64,000 nt of DNA from Monoplex corrugatus (lineage: Eukaryota > Mollusca > Gastropoda > Littorinimorpha > Ranellidae): contig CM060307.1 in assembly GCA_030674185.1 (NCBI GenBank), forward strand, positions 47,800,181-47,864,180. Direction: 5' to 3'. The stretch's first letter is position 1, and each line of letters begins with the position of its first letter. Positions 28,101 through 47,736 of the stretch are shown in pieces. The translations under genes and the position numbers were made by a program. The notes below the pieces were generated by a model, which saw only the letters and a list, made by a program, of their open reading frames with translations, was not told the DNA's origin and did no database searches.

Positions 28101-31100
28101 CAGCACTTGAGCTTCAAATGGCCAGTCTATCCATCTGCACCATTTTCATATTAACTGAGATAACTGAAGGCATACTGTTCTCTAGTGAGATGACACACAC
28201 AGAGCACATTTTACATTCAATCTTGGTAGTGAAACAATGAAGTTTAATTAAATAAGCAAAAATCTAGAAAAATGTTCAGCATCCAAACCCTTTAACCTGA
28301 AATTAATATGAAAGAACCAGTTGAACAATTCATGACAGATTGATTCAAAGTCACAGAATAAATGGAAAAATAAATCCAAAGAATGTCAGAACTCTAAAAG
28401 TTCAGACATCAGTTTTACAAAATATTCTACAGTGAGGCATGTTACAAACAACAAACCATACCACTCGTTAAATATTTCATGTTCATTACTTAGTTTGAAA
28501 TTTGAATTAAGTTTTTCATTACACAGACAAACACAAGACTACAAAATGCAGTCATTCACAGAAAATCTGTACAAGGCTAAAGATATGACTTACTTAACAT
28601 GGCAGAAAGAAATGTCTTCACAATAACTCACTTTCCTCCCTGAAATGTCCCAGCTTTCACACAGTCAACATAAAACTGGGCCAACTCTGCCAAACAGGGG
28701 CCTGTCAGCCTGCTGCACTGCAATCACACAAACCTGAACTTATTGCCAGTGATTTATTTAGTAGACATGAGTCAGCAATGTACATATATTTGTTTGCAAT
28801 AGGCAAAGTGAAGGGGCGGAGGAGCACTGAATTGAGAATCACTGCATGAAAAAACTAGAAATGCAGTGGTAACAGAATGCATAGTAACAATTAACACATA
28901 AGACTATGGTGAAAAGATAGATTTTTAAAAAAAATTGCATTCTTTTTTCTAATTTATAGTGTTGAGTCATAATCTGATTTAACATAATGTTACGGTCAAA
29001 AAGTGAAACATGAGAAGAAATTATACACAAATATAAAAAATGATTAGGAATGACCATGACATACTCTCCTATGAAAAAAGCCAACAGAAAACATAATCAT
29101 ATACATGTACATTAAACTGAAAACTGTACAGCTTAAAAAAAACAAAGAACATTAAAATGTCTTATAAGTTAAGTCTTTTCCACATGTTCTATACCAATTC
29201 ATTCATCTATGCCAAAACTACGATTTCGTAAGTGAATATTATTAGATAAATAATTCGATTCCGAGTCAATTCAAATTTGAGTTATCTTTACATGTGTTTG
29301 CTTGATGTTGTAATTTCAATTTTAACTTTCCTGTATCAGCGTTTGTTTAGCTCAATGATATTGCCTACCTCCATCAGAAGTAACCAAACAATGTCATCAG
29401 CCAGCTTGTTGCTGAAATCCGTTTTACCCAGGGTAGTGATGAGATGTTTGAACATGCCAATTGCCTTGTCAGCACTCTCCCCATCTTCACAGTCCAATCC
29501 TGTAAGAAGCAAGCTAAATTTTGCTTGAAATAAACAACAACAATCATAATAACCATTATCGATCAACCAACAATGCATGAATGTACAAAATCAAACAAAA
29601 CAAAATAAAAAAGTAACCCAAAACCATACGCAATGCTTCCATTTGGGAACAGTGAATACACTAAACTTGCTATGAACTCTGCTTGTCTGCTTATCACTTT
29701 TGGTGTTAGTACAAAAGCATTTGCTCTAAACATGGATGGCCACATTATCATAAGGCCTTTTTTGACTATGATGACACACACTGCTGACAATCCATCTCTC
29801 TCTTTTCTCTCTCTCTCACACACATACAAACACACACTGACATATGTGTGCATTGCATGCACACATGCATGTACACGCTTTACGGAGACCATTCTACAAA
29901 AGTCTTGAAGTTATAGTTTGCCTTCACAAGTAAAGTTAAGTGTAAAAATCAAACTTCTCATTCAGAAACATTTTGATGTATCAACTGTTTATCAATGACA
30001 ACCAAGATATAAACCTGAACAATTCTTAAATGCAATGGAGGAAAAAAGGCTGATCTGAAGATGACTGGATAAGCAAAACAGAAAAGAGAGTGAGGGTGGA
30101 TGCTAGGATCTGAAGATGAAAGTGTAATTTCAGAAAATTAAAAAGACCAAAGATGGTCAATTTTGAGGTGAGGTGAGGTGTATGTGTGTGGTATGGGACC
30201 ATTAATTTTCTTCAGTTTCTGTACACACAAAGTACATGCAAGTTCTACATTAAAAAATAATACATATATCATATGATGCATTGTATTCCATGGGCAGTCC
30301 TTGCTCAACTGCTATTGGTATATATATGTTTCAAAATCTGATATTTATCACTATCAGTTTTCACCATTATGCACGTCTTTAAATACAGCTTTTGAGAACT
30401 TAAGACAGTAAAGCAAAGAGCTACAATAAATCCTACAAATACCTTAATTAGCATTCAGTACCCACCTTGGAACACAGCCTTTGAGAATGCAAGAGGGTCT
30501 TTGGAGTTACGCAAGGACTTATCAATTGCTGATCGCAGCTGAAACATAAATGAACATAGGAGTTCAATACAAAAATGTAATCTGAAAGTAAAAGCAGAAC
30601 TGTATTAAACAGCAGAAATAGAACTTTATACCACTAGGAATTACTCAACATCTTCAACATGAAATCACACTGAACATATTACAAATTCAGTACTGAACAT
30701 CATAAAAATACAAAACCAAATAAATATAGAAATCTCATCCCAGTGACATTATATGAAATCACCAAAGCAAAAGATCAAAGATCCATTGGTTACTAAATGG
30801 TGAAATCCACAAATAAAAGTAATTTCATACATCTGAAAAATTTCACCACATTTTCCATCCACATTTTACTTCTTTTTTCTCCAAAGTCTTCACTCTTTAA
30901 GTTTTCTTGTTATCAGACATGGACAACTTTTTTTTAAAATAAAGCAACACCAATAATTCTCTTATTCGTACAATAACAAAACACTGTCATAAATTTTCTT
31001 TACATTTCAACTAACCCCTTTCCATTAAACAAAGAAGAAAAAAGCATATAGACTAGAGAGTATGTTAACATTTTTCATTTTTCATTAACATTTTTCATGA

Positions 31101-31476
31101 CTACAATATGTAACCTGATATTCAAATAGACTGAAAACACATGTACACATTCAGACACAGATAAAACATGCATACTCACATTAACACACATTATGAGCCA
31201 ATTAAAACAAATCATAAACACACACACAAACAAAAAAGCCCAGTTTCACACACAAGTGTAACTGTAAGCCAAATAATACATATATTACATCCAATCACAC
31301 AAAATCTGAAACTTCCCTTTTAATTTTATTCTTGAGGTTTCACTAATGTAAAAATAATTGTGAATAATTATTTTAAATATCAAGATACTCACACTGCCAA
31401 GTTTTTGTCCTTTCACAACATCTCTCAGTTTCTCTGCCTTTCCTTCTTCATACAGCTTCACAATTTCCTTCTCCAT
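1040..31476 (-). CDS. FANCI: FANCI, Fanconi anemia group I protein (5' 961 codons, 23 coding exons; C-terminus outside window)
   Basis: FANCI forms the ID2 clamp with FANCD2 on DNA at stalled forks and interstrand crosslinks and is monoubiquitinated by the FA core complex in the nucleus. Conceptual splicing of 23 minus-strand exons (listed separately) gives an uninterrupted frame with every junction GT..AG and phase-compatible. Order and spacing of conserved blocks follow the vertebrate protein: LVYQLL near residue 213, VVQGLVQLGF near 380, LLKVSMSLKD near 505, FKVLGS near 548, PPLKLEAC near 647, MEDFEL near 730 and NPEKLF near 880. The monoubiquitination lysine is kept (K533 here, human K523 by recall) with an SQ cluster after it. 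The start is the first Met of the 31393-31488 exon, aligned with the vertebrate N-terminus. Vertebrate FANCI is about 1330 residues, so roughly 370 residues lie left of position 1040. No stop or frameshift was found in the exons seen. Confidence 0.94.
1336..2520. repeat. 31-bp minisatellite array, left block
   Basis: Tandem units of about 31 bp with core GGCCTACCAAATGGACTG then TAAATACAAACAA, roughly 35 copies, some lengthened by inserted CA or GCGTACAGA steps. It lies in the FANCI intron between coding exons 23 and 22. On the FANCI strand each unit reads TTTGTATTTACAG then TCCA(C/T)TTG then GTAGG, resembling an acceptor, a tiny exon and a donor. Confidence 0.97.
2521..3102 (-). mobile_element. 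Element B retroposon inserted in the minisatellite
   Basis: A full-length copy of about 580 bp in reverse orientation: tail (TTATTGTTGTTTAAAGCCC) at the left, 5' end (GGGGATACTATTTATACTG, then CTTTC complement and a G run) at the right. Both flanks are minisatellite with GTAAATACAAAC, fitting a target-site duplication of about 12 bp, though the repeat context makes its length ambiguous. Confidence 0.85.
3103..4109. repeat. 31-bp minisatellite array, right block, abutting FANCI exon 22 donor
   Basis: Continuation of the same array, with about 28 more divergent units (CCCAGTGG variants dominate from 3440 to 3960). The last unit runs directly into the donor of FANCI coding exon 22 without unique sequence between. 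Confidence 0.96.
4110..4267 (-). CDS. FANCI: FANCI coding exon 22 (residues 891-944)
   Basis: Acceptor TTGCTTCAG, donor CACTTG|GTAGGT. Encodes LFMSQYTENQLAVEG, MVGASLEGLVHVFTLA and IKQCLLAL, matching vertebrate LLWRYTSIP, LLCLEGLQKIFSAV and IQQFLRAL. The 11 bases across its donor (CACTTGGTAGG) recur in every unit of the adjoining 31-bp minisatellite. Ends in phase 1. Confidence 0.88.
4655..5065 (+). mobile_element. SINE family S1 copy
   Basis: tRNA-like head (GTGCATGGTTAGCACACCGG, then B-box GAGTTCGAATCCC), the GGGATTTTTCAGCCCTAAC body, ATATCTCTCGGGCCTGGTAG and a CATCATC-rich 3' part ending TTCTGTAGCCATTCATGAGG. The remaining intron (5100-5870) holds no recognised gene; the 84-codon open frame at 5305-5559 has no recognisable similarity. 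Confidence 0.85.
5878..6054 (-). CDS. FANCI: FANCI coding exon 21 (residues 832-891)
   Basis: Acceptor CTGTCTGCAG, donor GGCAG|GTAAGT. Encodes FMGHVVAVALQKLQQVVEKG and NPEKLF, matching vertebrate FMRYAVNVALQKVQQ and NPEKIF. A SINE head begins about 30 bp upstream of the acceptor (near 6083). Phase 2 in and out. Confidence 0.91.
6083..6350 (+). mobile_element. SINE family S2 copy
   Basis: tRNA-like A box (AGTGGTTAAGATGTTGG) and B box (GAGTTTGATCTTGC), then a shared body (CATGTGTACAAACCTGTAAG, AAGATCCTGTAAATCAT). It starts about 30 bp upstream of a FANCI exon acceptor on the opposite strand. 6351-6740 holds nothing recognised. Confidence 0.8.
6741..7290 (-). repeat. Degenerate tandem copies of the 3' part of FANCI exon 20 with its donor and intron start
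   Basis: Three imperfect copies (6741-6813 continued at 6951-7020, 7021-7165, 7180-7290) resemble the true exon-intron border at 7300-7460: all carry a version of ACTCAGCAGAAC..AGCA, GACCACACAGGGCAG, GAGACTGTTGGGT and an upstream TTTACAACACAACCAC. Two copies have lost the donor GT (CTGAG in place of GTGAG); the copy at 6741 keeps it. None encodes an open frame equivalent to the exon. Confidence 0.75.
7351..7524 (-). CDS. FANCI: FANCI coding exon 20 (residues 774-832)
   Basis: Reading frame continuity requires the acceptor GTTCAGAG before 7524, with AG used 2 nt after an alternative CAG that would break the frame. Donor TTCTG|GTGAGT. Encodes LFSKYKALSEVLKEKS, a Gly/Lys stretch and SLLSLPCVVRLLDALF, matching vertebrate YKKLSDILNEKAG and SLLSMKFVSSLLTALF. 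Degenerate copies of this exon's 3' part follow in the intron (6741-7290). Confidence 0.87.
7907..8405 (-). mobile_element. SINE family S4 copy, split by a MITE
   Basis: The body (CCAAATCTGCCAGTAATTAT, GGCAAGGTCTTGAAA, GCTGACACCA) matches 27130-27300, 36505-36690 and, inverted, 55060-55430. The tRNA-like head is at the right end on the minus strand (GGCTCTTGGTTGAGCCATGG). A TTAA-flanked MITE at 8114-8306 interrupts it. Confidence 0.72.
8114..8306. mobile_element. TTAA-flanked foldback MITE (piggyBac-like), copy 1
   Basis: Begins TTAACCCTTTGACTCCCGC and ends with the inverse, flanked by TTAA on both sides. A near-perfect inner palindrome (CTCACCCTATCCACCAGCTT and its reverse complement) sits in the middle. 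About 190 bp; no coding capacity. Confidence 0.88.
8950..9071 (-). CDS. FANCI: FANCI coding exon 19 (residues 734-774)
   Basis: Acceptor GTATTTTGCAG, donor CTTCAG|GTATGC. Encodes DKAADFS, VGVRNNIFAILLLG and EVLIEHNF, matching vertebrate DKSADFS, IGIKNNICAFLVMG and EVLIEYNF. Ends in phase 2. Confidence 0.92.
9296..10393. repeat. 70-bp minisatellite array in FANCI intron
   Basis: About 15 tandem copies of a 70-bp unit (core ACCTGCACTATTATCCTGCA, CACAGTACAAAACACATGAT, AAAAATCTGACATGACGAGG). The middle units are almost identical, so the array is recently homogenised; the edge units are diverged or shortened. It lies between coding exons 19 and 18. On the FANCI strand each unit carries TTTTGTACTGTGTGCAG followed 13 nt later by CAG|GTAGTAAT. 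Confidence 0.97.
10601..10801 (-). CDS. FANCI: FANCI coding exon 18 (residues 667-733; acidic linker)
   Basis: Acceptor TGGTTTCAG, donor GAACTG|GTGAGG. Encodes HLLSCIQQCV, then an acidic/Gly/Ser stretch (residues 689-708: DSDNEEDEEED then GG-EGGSGSS), then LEEMLNALTTRII and MEDFEL. Vertebrate FANCI has a poly-Glu stretch at the same point. Phase 0. Confidence 0.92.
11350..11625 (+). mobile_element. SINE family S2 copy
   Basis: Same order of blocks as 6083-6350: tRNA-like head, ACATGTGCAAACCTGCAAGT, CTTATAGATCCTGTAAGTCA, TATGGAAACATGAAAATGC. 10802-11340 holds AT-rich intron with no gene. Confidence 0.75.
11915..12081. mobile_element. TTAA-flanked foldback MITE, copy 2 (degenerate)
   Basis: Starts TTAATCCTTTGACTCCCAC and contains the CATTGTCAACCATGCTAGCA and CTTACCCTATCCACCAACTT blocks; the right end is decayed (GGCAGTCAAACAGTTGATAA). 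Confidence 0.75.
12522..12623 (-). CDS. FANCI: FANCI coding exon 17 (residues 633-666)
   Basis: Acceptor CTCCATGCAG, donor CCCCTG|GTAAGA. Encodes YYESAEDTVPPLKLEACI and LAEPL, matching vertebrate FYEPKPDLLPPLKLEACI and LQEPL. Phase 0. Confidence 0.92.
12855..13010 (+). repeat. Dispersed repeat shared with 50880-51060
   Basis: AGTTTCTCAAGATGATGTCT, GAATGAATTCCATATGCA and CATGAGCTGGCCAGGTCCTG occur in both places at high identity. Family unknown, probably part of a SINE. Confidence 0.7.
13337..13850. mobile_element. Old palindromic (foldback) element, copy F1
   Basis: The left arm (ACAAGTGTGGCTGCCCAC, AGAACCAGAAAAACAT, AGAATCAGAATGCAT) is inverse to the right arm (ATGCATTCTGATTTTATT, TTTTTCTAGTTCCT) and to the ends of the copies at 50145 and 56040. 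CTTGACAAAGCCATTTGGCT near 13738 is the family core. Confidence 0.6.
14257..14800 (-). mobile_element. Element B retroposon, full-length copy with target-site duplication
   Basis: A 544-bp copy with its tail at the left (ATTGTTATTGTTGTTTAAAG) and 5' end at the right. The flanks are identical 11-mers CATCAGATGAT at 14246-14256 and 14801-14811, a clear target-site duplication. Confidence 0.93.
15090..15158 (-). CDS. FANCI: FANCI coding exon 16 (residues 610-632)
   Basis: Acceptor GTGTATCAG, donor AAACAG|GTTAGT. Encodes GLVDALSRNTQLKARIMD, matching vertebrate GFYDVLRRNSQLANSVMQ. 69 bp, phase 0. Confidence 0.89.
15546..15672. mobile_element. TTAA-type foldback MITE, copy 3 (partial)
   Basis: Contains CTTGACTCCTGCACCCTATC and CCACCAGCTTTCTGCAGGAA with the inverted counterpart; the ends are decayed. 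It lies within 35 bp of the FANCI exon 15 donor. Confidence 0.75.
15707..15829 (-). CDS. FANCI: FANCI coding exon 15 (residues 569-609)
   Basis: Acceptor GTGCCCATAG, donor TATCAG|GTAGGT. Encodes VPVDIHGQYNRASNEA and KRCMSQQADIRLHLY, matching vertebrate VHVDVHSHYNSVANE and RRCLSQQADVRLMLY. Phase 0. Confidence 0.92.
15830..16631. other. FANCI intron without recognised features
   Basis: AT-rich intronic sequence; neither strand gave a motif or repeat seen elsewhere in the window. Confidence 0.6.
16632..16755 (-). CDS. FANCI: FANCI coding exon 14 (residues 527-568; monoubiquitination lysine and SQ cluster)
   Basis: Acceptor CAATTTCAG, donor AGCCAG|GTAATG. Encodes LDECK(533)IGVQGYL and FKVLGS. 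K533 aligns with the vertebrate ubiquitin-acceptor lysine K523. SQ motifs at S555, S558, S561 and S567 match the ATR/ATM-phosphorylated cluster that controls FANCI activation in vertebrates. Ends in phase 0. Confidence 0.92.
17081..17282 (-). CDS. FANCI: FANCI coding exon 13 (residues 460-527)
   Basis: Acceptor AATTTAACAG, donor CTCCAG|GTATGA. Encodes LLSEIVITAPLFL, VREVFDCLPLLP and LLKVSMSLKDTLILLLRKS. Just precedes the monoubiquitination-site exon. Phase 1 to 2. Confidence 0.93.
17405..17985 (+). mobile_element. SINE family S2 copy interrupted by element B
   Basis: S2 blocks (CATGTGTACAGACCTGTTAG, GCTTAAACCC, TTAAAGATCCTATAAATC) end at 17558 and resume at 17911 (TCCTGTAAGTCATG, GGAAATATGAAAATGCCC). 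This copy gives the empty site GCTTAAAC for the MITE found in the 45.5-kb S2 copy. Confidence 0.8.
17559..17910 (-). mobile_element. Element B, 5'-truncated copy inside a SINE
   Basis: The tail end (TTTTTAAAGCCCAGCCGACT) is intact and the distal about 200 bp are missing. The flanks TCCTATAAATC and TCCTGTAAGTC fit a slightly decayed duplication. Truncation at the end opposite the tail is typical of target-primed reverse transcription. Confidence 0.85.
18425..18850 (+). mobile_element. SINE family S1, best-preserved copy
   Basis: The tRNA-like head has an A box (TAGTGGTTACTGCAATGG) and a B box (GGGTTCGAATTCC), then CTCTAACCGGCTCCTACCCA, GGAAAGACTGGAACCACACA, a CATCATC-rich segment and TTTCTGTAGCCGTTAAGGTG. 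About 425 bp. It does not fold as a full tRNA, so it is a SINE rather than a tRNA gene. Confidence 0.88.
19041..19128 (-). CDS. FANCI: FANCI coding exon 12 (residues 431-460)
   Basis: Acceptor TCCTGTACAG, donor CCTCA|GTAAGT. Encodes IVRSDILGQIFNHVM and APASHYL, matching vertebrate MIRQEILEQVLNRVV and SPISHFL. Ends in phase 1. Confidence 0.89.
19129..20183. other. FANCI intron without recognised features
   Basis: AT-rich; only a 30-bp direct repeat (CACTACTCAAAGTGGAAGGG and its variant near 19495) was noticed. Confidence 0.6.
20184..20358 (-). CDS. FANCI: FANCI coding exon 11 (residues 372-430)
   Basis: Acceptor ATTTTTCAG, donor TTCAAA|GTAATC. Encodes WEHVVQGLVQLGFLLMDSFG and CQLGSKILLKMFK, among the best-conserved FANCI blocks. 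Ends in phase 0. Confidence 0.93.
20910..21046 (-). CDS. FANCI: FANCI coding exon 10 (residues 327-372)
   Basis: Acceptor TTGATAAACAG, donor AGCAG|GTGAAT. Encodes ILEFLKSTVLRSFRD and MVLEAVSS, matching vertebrate VLDLLKTSVVKSFKD and MILEVVKNS. Ends in phase 2. Confidence 0.9.
21060..21690 (-). mobile_element. LINE 3' end (reverse transcriptase C-terminus), copy 1
   Basis: A minus-strand frame ending near 21356 reads VDKFKYLGTIISPDGRCTSE, IGQAKTTFKKMKSILTNK, RVLECYIEPIQLYCCEAWTV and MWFLRRMLRIPWTAKK, the conserved tail of RTE-like non-LTR reverse transcriptases. Stops and shifts follow, and the element ends in (ATC)n-like repeats near 21075. It is 5'-truncated and not functional. It sits in the FANCI intron on the same strand. 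Confidence 0.88.
22140..22235. repeat. Simple repeat ((A)ATCTA/ATCCA)n
   Basis: Run of AATCTAATCCAATCC-like pentamers and TCTG/TCTA tetramers just left of the FANCI exon 9 donor. Confidence 0.85.
22255..22347 (-). CDS. FANCI: FANCI coding exon 9 (residues 296-326)
   Basis: Acceptor TACTTTTCAG, donor GAACAG|GTATGT. Encodes LSPFNMALALSIAGM, matching vertebrate LSPFSIALLLSVTRI. 93 bp, phase 0. Confidence 0.9.
22795..22985. repeat. Tandem duplication of about 90 bp next to FANCI exon 8
   Basis: AGATATCAGGACGATGTCAA..TTGTAGGTAAAAACATTA is repeated as AGATATCAGGATGAAGTTAA..CTGCAGGTAAAAACATTA, ending at the exon 8 donor. Confidence 0.8.
22986..23115 (-). CDS. FANCI: FANCI coding exon 8 (residues 252-295)
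   Basis: Acceptor TCTGTCATCAG, donor CTGAAG|GTGTGT. Encodes TEGTAILHISFAV and ELGQEFLKYLK, matching vertebrate EGTIILHIVFAI and ELGRELVKHLK. Ends in phase 0. Confidence 0.9.
23473..23565. repeat. (GA)n-rich purine tract
   Basis: Imperfect GA/GGAA tract of about 90 bp in a FANCI intron. Confidence 0.9.
23580..23692 (+). repeat. Direct duplication of about 57 bp
   Basis: TATCATG(A/G)AA(A/G)GGGGTATC..CAACAGAGAAACTGAACATCCTTG occurs twice in tandem with only two differences, so the duplication is recent. Confidence 0.92.
23925..24290 (+). mobile_element. LINE 3' end, copy 2 (same family as 21060-21690)
   Basis: The plus strand reads IRKRQATFTGYFMR, TTRKLERKRAPRRLREKI, parallel to the other copy's IRKRQATFIGHFMR, TMGKLEGKRAPGDPGRRC, and ends in (GACGAT)n. 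Opposite orientation to FANCI. Confidence 0.8.
24361..24449 (-). CDS. FANCI: FANCI coding exon 7 (residues 223-252)
   Basis: Acceptor TTATTTTGCAG, donor GACAG|GTAGAG. Encodes GHKRLILEGITSFF, matching vertebrate SRKSVLEGIIAFF. Ends in phase 2. Confidence 0.88.
25062..25275. repeat. Compound (GA)n / (TG)n tract
   Basis: AGAAAGAAAG and GAGAGA tract, a G run near 25168, two TG runs and another GA run. Intronic. Confidence 0.95.
26346..26511 (-). CDS. FANCI: FANCI coding exon 6 (residues 167-222)
   Basis: Acceptor ATTATGCAG, donor GAGAAG|GTATCA. One of the clearest exons: MFNDVPLSSDEL and DIPALVYQLLLLSEK are near-identical in pattern to vertebrate FANCI. Ends in phase 0. Confidence 0.93.
27130..27300 (-). 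mobile_element. SINE family S4 fragment
   Basis: Shares CAAAATCTGCCAGCAACTAT, AAAACCCTATGCACTGGCAG and GGTCTTGAAACTGAG with 7907-8090. The tRNA-like head is missing, replaced by the next SINE. Confidence 0.7.
27335..27650 (-). mobile_element. SINE family S1 copy, reverse orientation, head truncated
   Basis: On the minus strand GGGATTTTTCATCTGCAACT, GCTGTGTTATTATTGGAAAG, TGTGGGATTTTTC and the CACTATTGTACCCATTCTCA tail follow S1 order; it lies 110 bp from the FANCI exon 5 donor. Confidence 0.75.
27759..27884 (-). CDS. FANCI: FANCI coding exon 5 (residues 125-167)
   Basis: Acceptor TATTTTGCAG, donor TGCAA|GTACGT. Encodes VFPKILSVVES and ILNNLCSCK, matching vertebrate LLPIILTAL and LINTLCSGR. 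Phase 2 in and out. Confidence 0.88.
28632..28717 (-). CDS. FANCI: FANCI coding exon 4 (residues 97-125)
   Basis: Acceptor GTGATTGCAG, donor GGAAA|GTGAGT. Encodes LAELAQFYVDCVKAG, matching vertebrate LVELANEFISAVREG. Ends in phase 2. Confidence 0.86.
29369..29499 (-). CDS. FANCI: FANCI coding exon 3 (residues 53-96)
   Basis: Acceptor CTTCTTACAG, donor ATGGAG|GTAGGC. Encodes helical repeats ending DDIVWLLLME, matching the vertebrate SEIIGLLMLE block. Phase 1 to 0. Confidence 0.88.
30466..30538 (-). CDS. FANCI: FANCI coding exon 2 (residues 29-53)
   Basis: Acceptor TGTTTCAG, donor CCAAG|GTGGGT. Encodes LRSAIDKSLRNSKDP and FSKAVFQG, matching the vertebrate ALLRAIFKGSP area. 73 bp, ends in phase 1. 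Confidence 0.85.
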
Positions 31477-31488
31477 AATATCAATTTC
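31393..31488 (-). CDS. FANCI: FANCI coding exon 1 (residues 1-28)
   Basis: Acceptor TTTTTACAG before 31488 and donor AGT|GTGAGT after 31393. Four codons precede the ATG at 31476-31474; they are open but probably 5' UTR, because the Met starts a helix (MEKEIVKLYEEG) that aligns with the vertebrate N-terminus. Ends in phase 0. Confidence 0.85.
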
Positions 31489-31812
31489 CTGTAAAAAGAA
31501 GAAAAACAAAACATGTAACTATGTACTTATCACACATAACAGAAATTCATGTTCCTAATTTATACATAATTTAGTCCTCCTCCTCTACTAATCACAATAA
31601 TGACTACTTGTAGATGGCCTCATATCAAGAGCCCTAAACGCTTCACAAAAACATGGGAGACATAGGCAGGCATATGTAAGCCAAATATATGTCAACCTCT
31701 ACTGCTATAATCATACAATGTTAAACTTAAAGAATAAAAAGAAATTATAACAAAATATCTACTTCATATGTTACACACACATAATGAATACATTCATCTC
31801 TCCCCCTCTTAT

Positions 31813-31815
31813 ACA

Positions 31816-31851
<36 letters not shown>

Positions 31852-31852
31852 C
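31813..31852. repeat. (CA)n microsatellite
   Basis: About 18 CA units in FANCI intron 1. Confidence 0.95.
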
Positions 31853-31959
31853 ATAGGCACCCATACTCAAGCGCTTTTATTTAAACACACACATAATACA
31901 ACTGAATTACGATCTGTATTTTGCACAAATGAGACAGTTGAGTAAGGACAAAGCAATTT

Positions 31960-32135
31960 ATGATTGTTGCATTACAGTCTTTCATTTTCTGCAATTAGAA
32001 TGATGTCATCTGAGTAATAAGACTATTTATCATGTTTCTGCCAACCTTCCCAGGACATTCTTCTATGTTTCTCATGATGGTTTTGCTGTACAGTGAAAAT
32101 AAGTCTGACGAAAAAACACATCCCTGCTTAACCCT
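31960..32135 (-). mobile_element. LINE reverse transcriptase core fragment
   Basis: The minus strand reads KQGCVFSSDLFSLYSKTIMR then, after a frame change, YYSDDIILIAENERL, a degraded version of the RQGCVLSP..YADD..LIAEN signature. Non-functional. Confidence 0.65.
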
Positions 32136-32227
32136 TCTTTTGACATTTAATTATTTTGGAAAGAACTCTAACTGCAGAAAATGAAAAAGATCTACAAAAT
32201 TTTGTGAATATAATATTAATAGAAATA

Positions 32228-32420
32228 GAATTTAGAAAGCACAAATAAAGGGTTGGACTTGGAGCTAAATAGCAAGAGGACAGAAGTCATGGTAATCAGT
32301 AAAAAACATGAAATCCCCTCATGCAAAATAGGCAGCAAATGGCACAATACTGAGACAAGTTGATAAGTTAAATACCACCAATGAAACAGCCATGAGCAGA
32401 TTAATGATGGCCTCAGCTAA
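32228..32420 (+). mobile_element. LINE reverse transcriptase fragment, opposite orientation
   Basis: The plus strand reads GLDLELNSKRTEVMVISKKH and EIPSCKIGSKWHN, matching the region after the YADD core in RTE-like elements. With the previous entry it forms an inverted pair in FANCI intron 1. Confidence 0.62.
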
Positions 32421-32473
32421 ACTTGGGACAATCATCATAATCATGCTCTTAAGTAGTAAAAACCAAGTGAGAA

Positions 32474-32523
32474 TGTGTGTGTGTGTGTGTGTGAGTATCT
32501 GTGTGTGTGTGTGTGTGTGTGTA

Positions 32524-32592
<69 letters not shown>

Positions 32593-32600
32593 TGCATGTC
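32474..32600 (+). repeat. (TG)n microsatellite
   Basis: Interrupted TG tract in FANCI intron 1. Open frames of repeated Cys-Val here are artefacts. Confidence 0.97.
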
Positions 32601-33148
32601 ACCATCATTATGATCATACCATGTGTATATCACTGTCACCATGATCTTGATAATTATCACCACCGTCAGTCAACTCAATGTAATACATGTAAGTAATGCA
32701 ACAATGCATGAGTCATGTACTGACCTATACATAATACAAAGCTAAAGGTCACTGCACTATCACTATCTGACTATGTGCTTGGAAACAATTTTTGAACTTA
32801 CGAGAGAGGGAGAGAGAAGACGTGCTCCTGGGATGGGAGGTCTAGACTGGTCTTGGTGAAGTTGCACGTCACACTAGCAGAGTAAAATGATCATAGTATG
32901 ATAGTATCACTCATTCACTCACGAATCACTGTATCAGTAAATAATCAATGAATCTGAGAAAACCATGATAATCATACTCATGATAGTCAATCAATCAATG
33001 GAAACAAAACAACTTAATTAACAAGAACTGAAGAAAAAAATGGAAGGGAAGGGGACAGAGATCTTGTATGACAATATTGCAAATCATGGAATTTAAGATT
33101 ACACTTTACCATGAAACTGAAGAAGAGATCAAATGCAGAATACTTACG

Positions 33149-33300
33149 CAAGTGTGTACTAAAACACAGACCAAGCAACGAAAGCAGTTTAAGAATATGG
33201 CGCCAATGGTTGCGTAAACTTCCTCCCAATGCTTTCAACCAATCAAAGTCATTGAGAGATACATGCACATAAAAACAACAACCAATGAATGTTTAAATCA
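33149..33300 (-). other. FANCI: FANCI non-coding first exon (5' end approximate)
   Basis: On the minus strand a strong donor (GC|GTAAGTAT) lies with its GT at 33148-33147, the only good donor between the first coding exon and POLL. A 5' UTR exon upstream of the ATG-bearing exon is usual for FANCI. The transcription start is not visible and the right boundary is a guess. Confidence 0.45.
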
Positions 33301-33442
33301 CATCAACTTTCTGTTTATTTACATCATGGCGATTGCGTGCTAAGCTTTTGCCCTCTGACAGCATTGAAGCAAGTCGAATGTATCTTTTCTGCTTTCAGAT
33401 TGAATAAAAACACCGTGCCAGTATTGCGATCTTGCAACAACA
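33150..33442. promoter_or_regulatory. Candidate bidirectional FANCI/POLL promoter
   Basis: The stretch between the FANCI first-exon donor and the POLL ATG has four CCAAT pentamers on the plus strand (33203-33207, 33226-33230, 33239-33243, 33282-33286) and two ATGGCG cores (33197-33202, 33326-33331) like YY1 sites. CCAAT and YY1 sites are typical of TATA-less bidirectional housekeeping promoters. No convincing TATA box is seen for either gene. Part of this interval must be transcribed as 5' UTR of one or both genes. Confidence 0.6.
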
Positions 33443-47337
<13,895 letters not shown>

Positions 47338-47736
47338 ATTATATCTGGCTGATCTTAAGCTAATGGGAAAAATGAATGGTTGTTGTGTGTTTTCATCTGT
47401 TTTTGTTGTGTTATTTACCATTGTGCCAATGGTCAAGTGCAAATTTAGTCTACTATTTTGCACATAATCACTATAAATTGTACATTTTGTACACAAGTGC
47501 CTATAGTTTTTAGATCAAGAACTTAATCAATATGAAGTTTAGGCTGAGGTTGATATATAGAGCATGACAACACACCTTTTATTTTCCCTCAAAAAATTAC
47601 ATTGAGGTGAAGCTGTCTAGGGTTTGCCTTTAAAAAGTCAGCATGGACTTTGCAAGCTGTTCATGTTCTGTCTGATCAGGTAATACTAAGCATATTAAAA
47701 TAGAGACTTTGGAATCCATAACTTTTAAGTTGTCTT

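Larger units (their letters stand above)
27885..31392. other. FANCI introns between coding exons 5 and 1: no recognised features apart from exons
   Basis: Outside the three exons inside this span the sequence is AT-rich, without recognised repeats or convincing open frames. A short CA/TG-rich patch near 29810-29880 is the only simple sequence. Confidence 0.55.
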
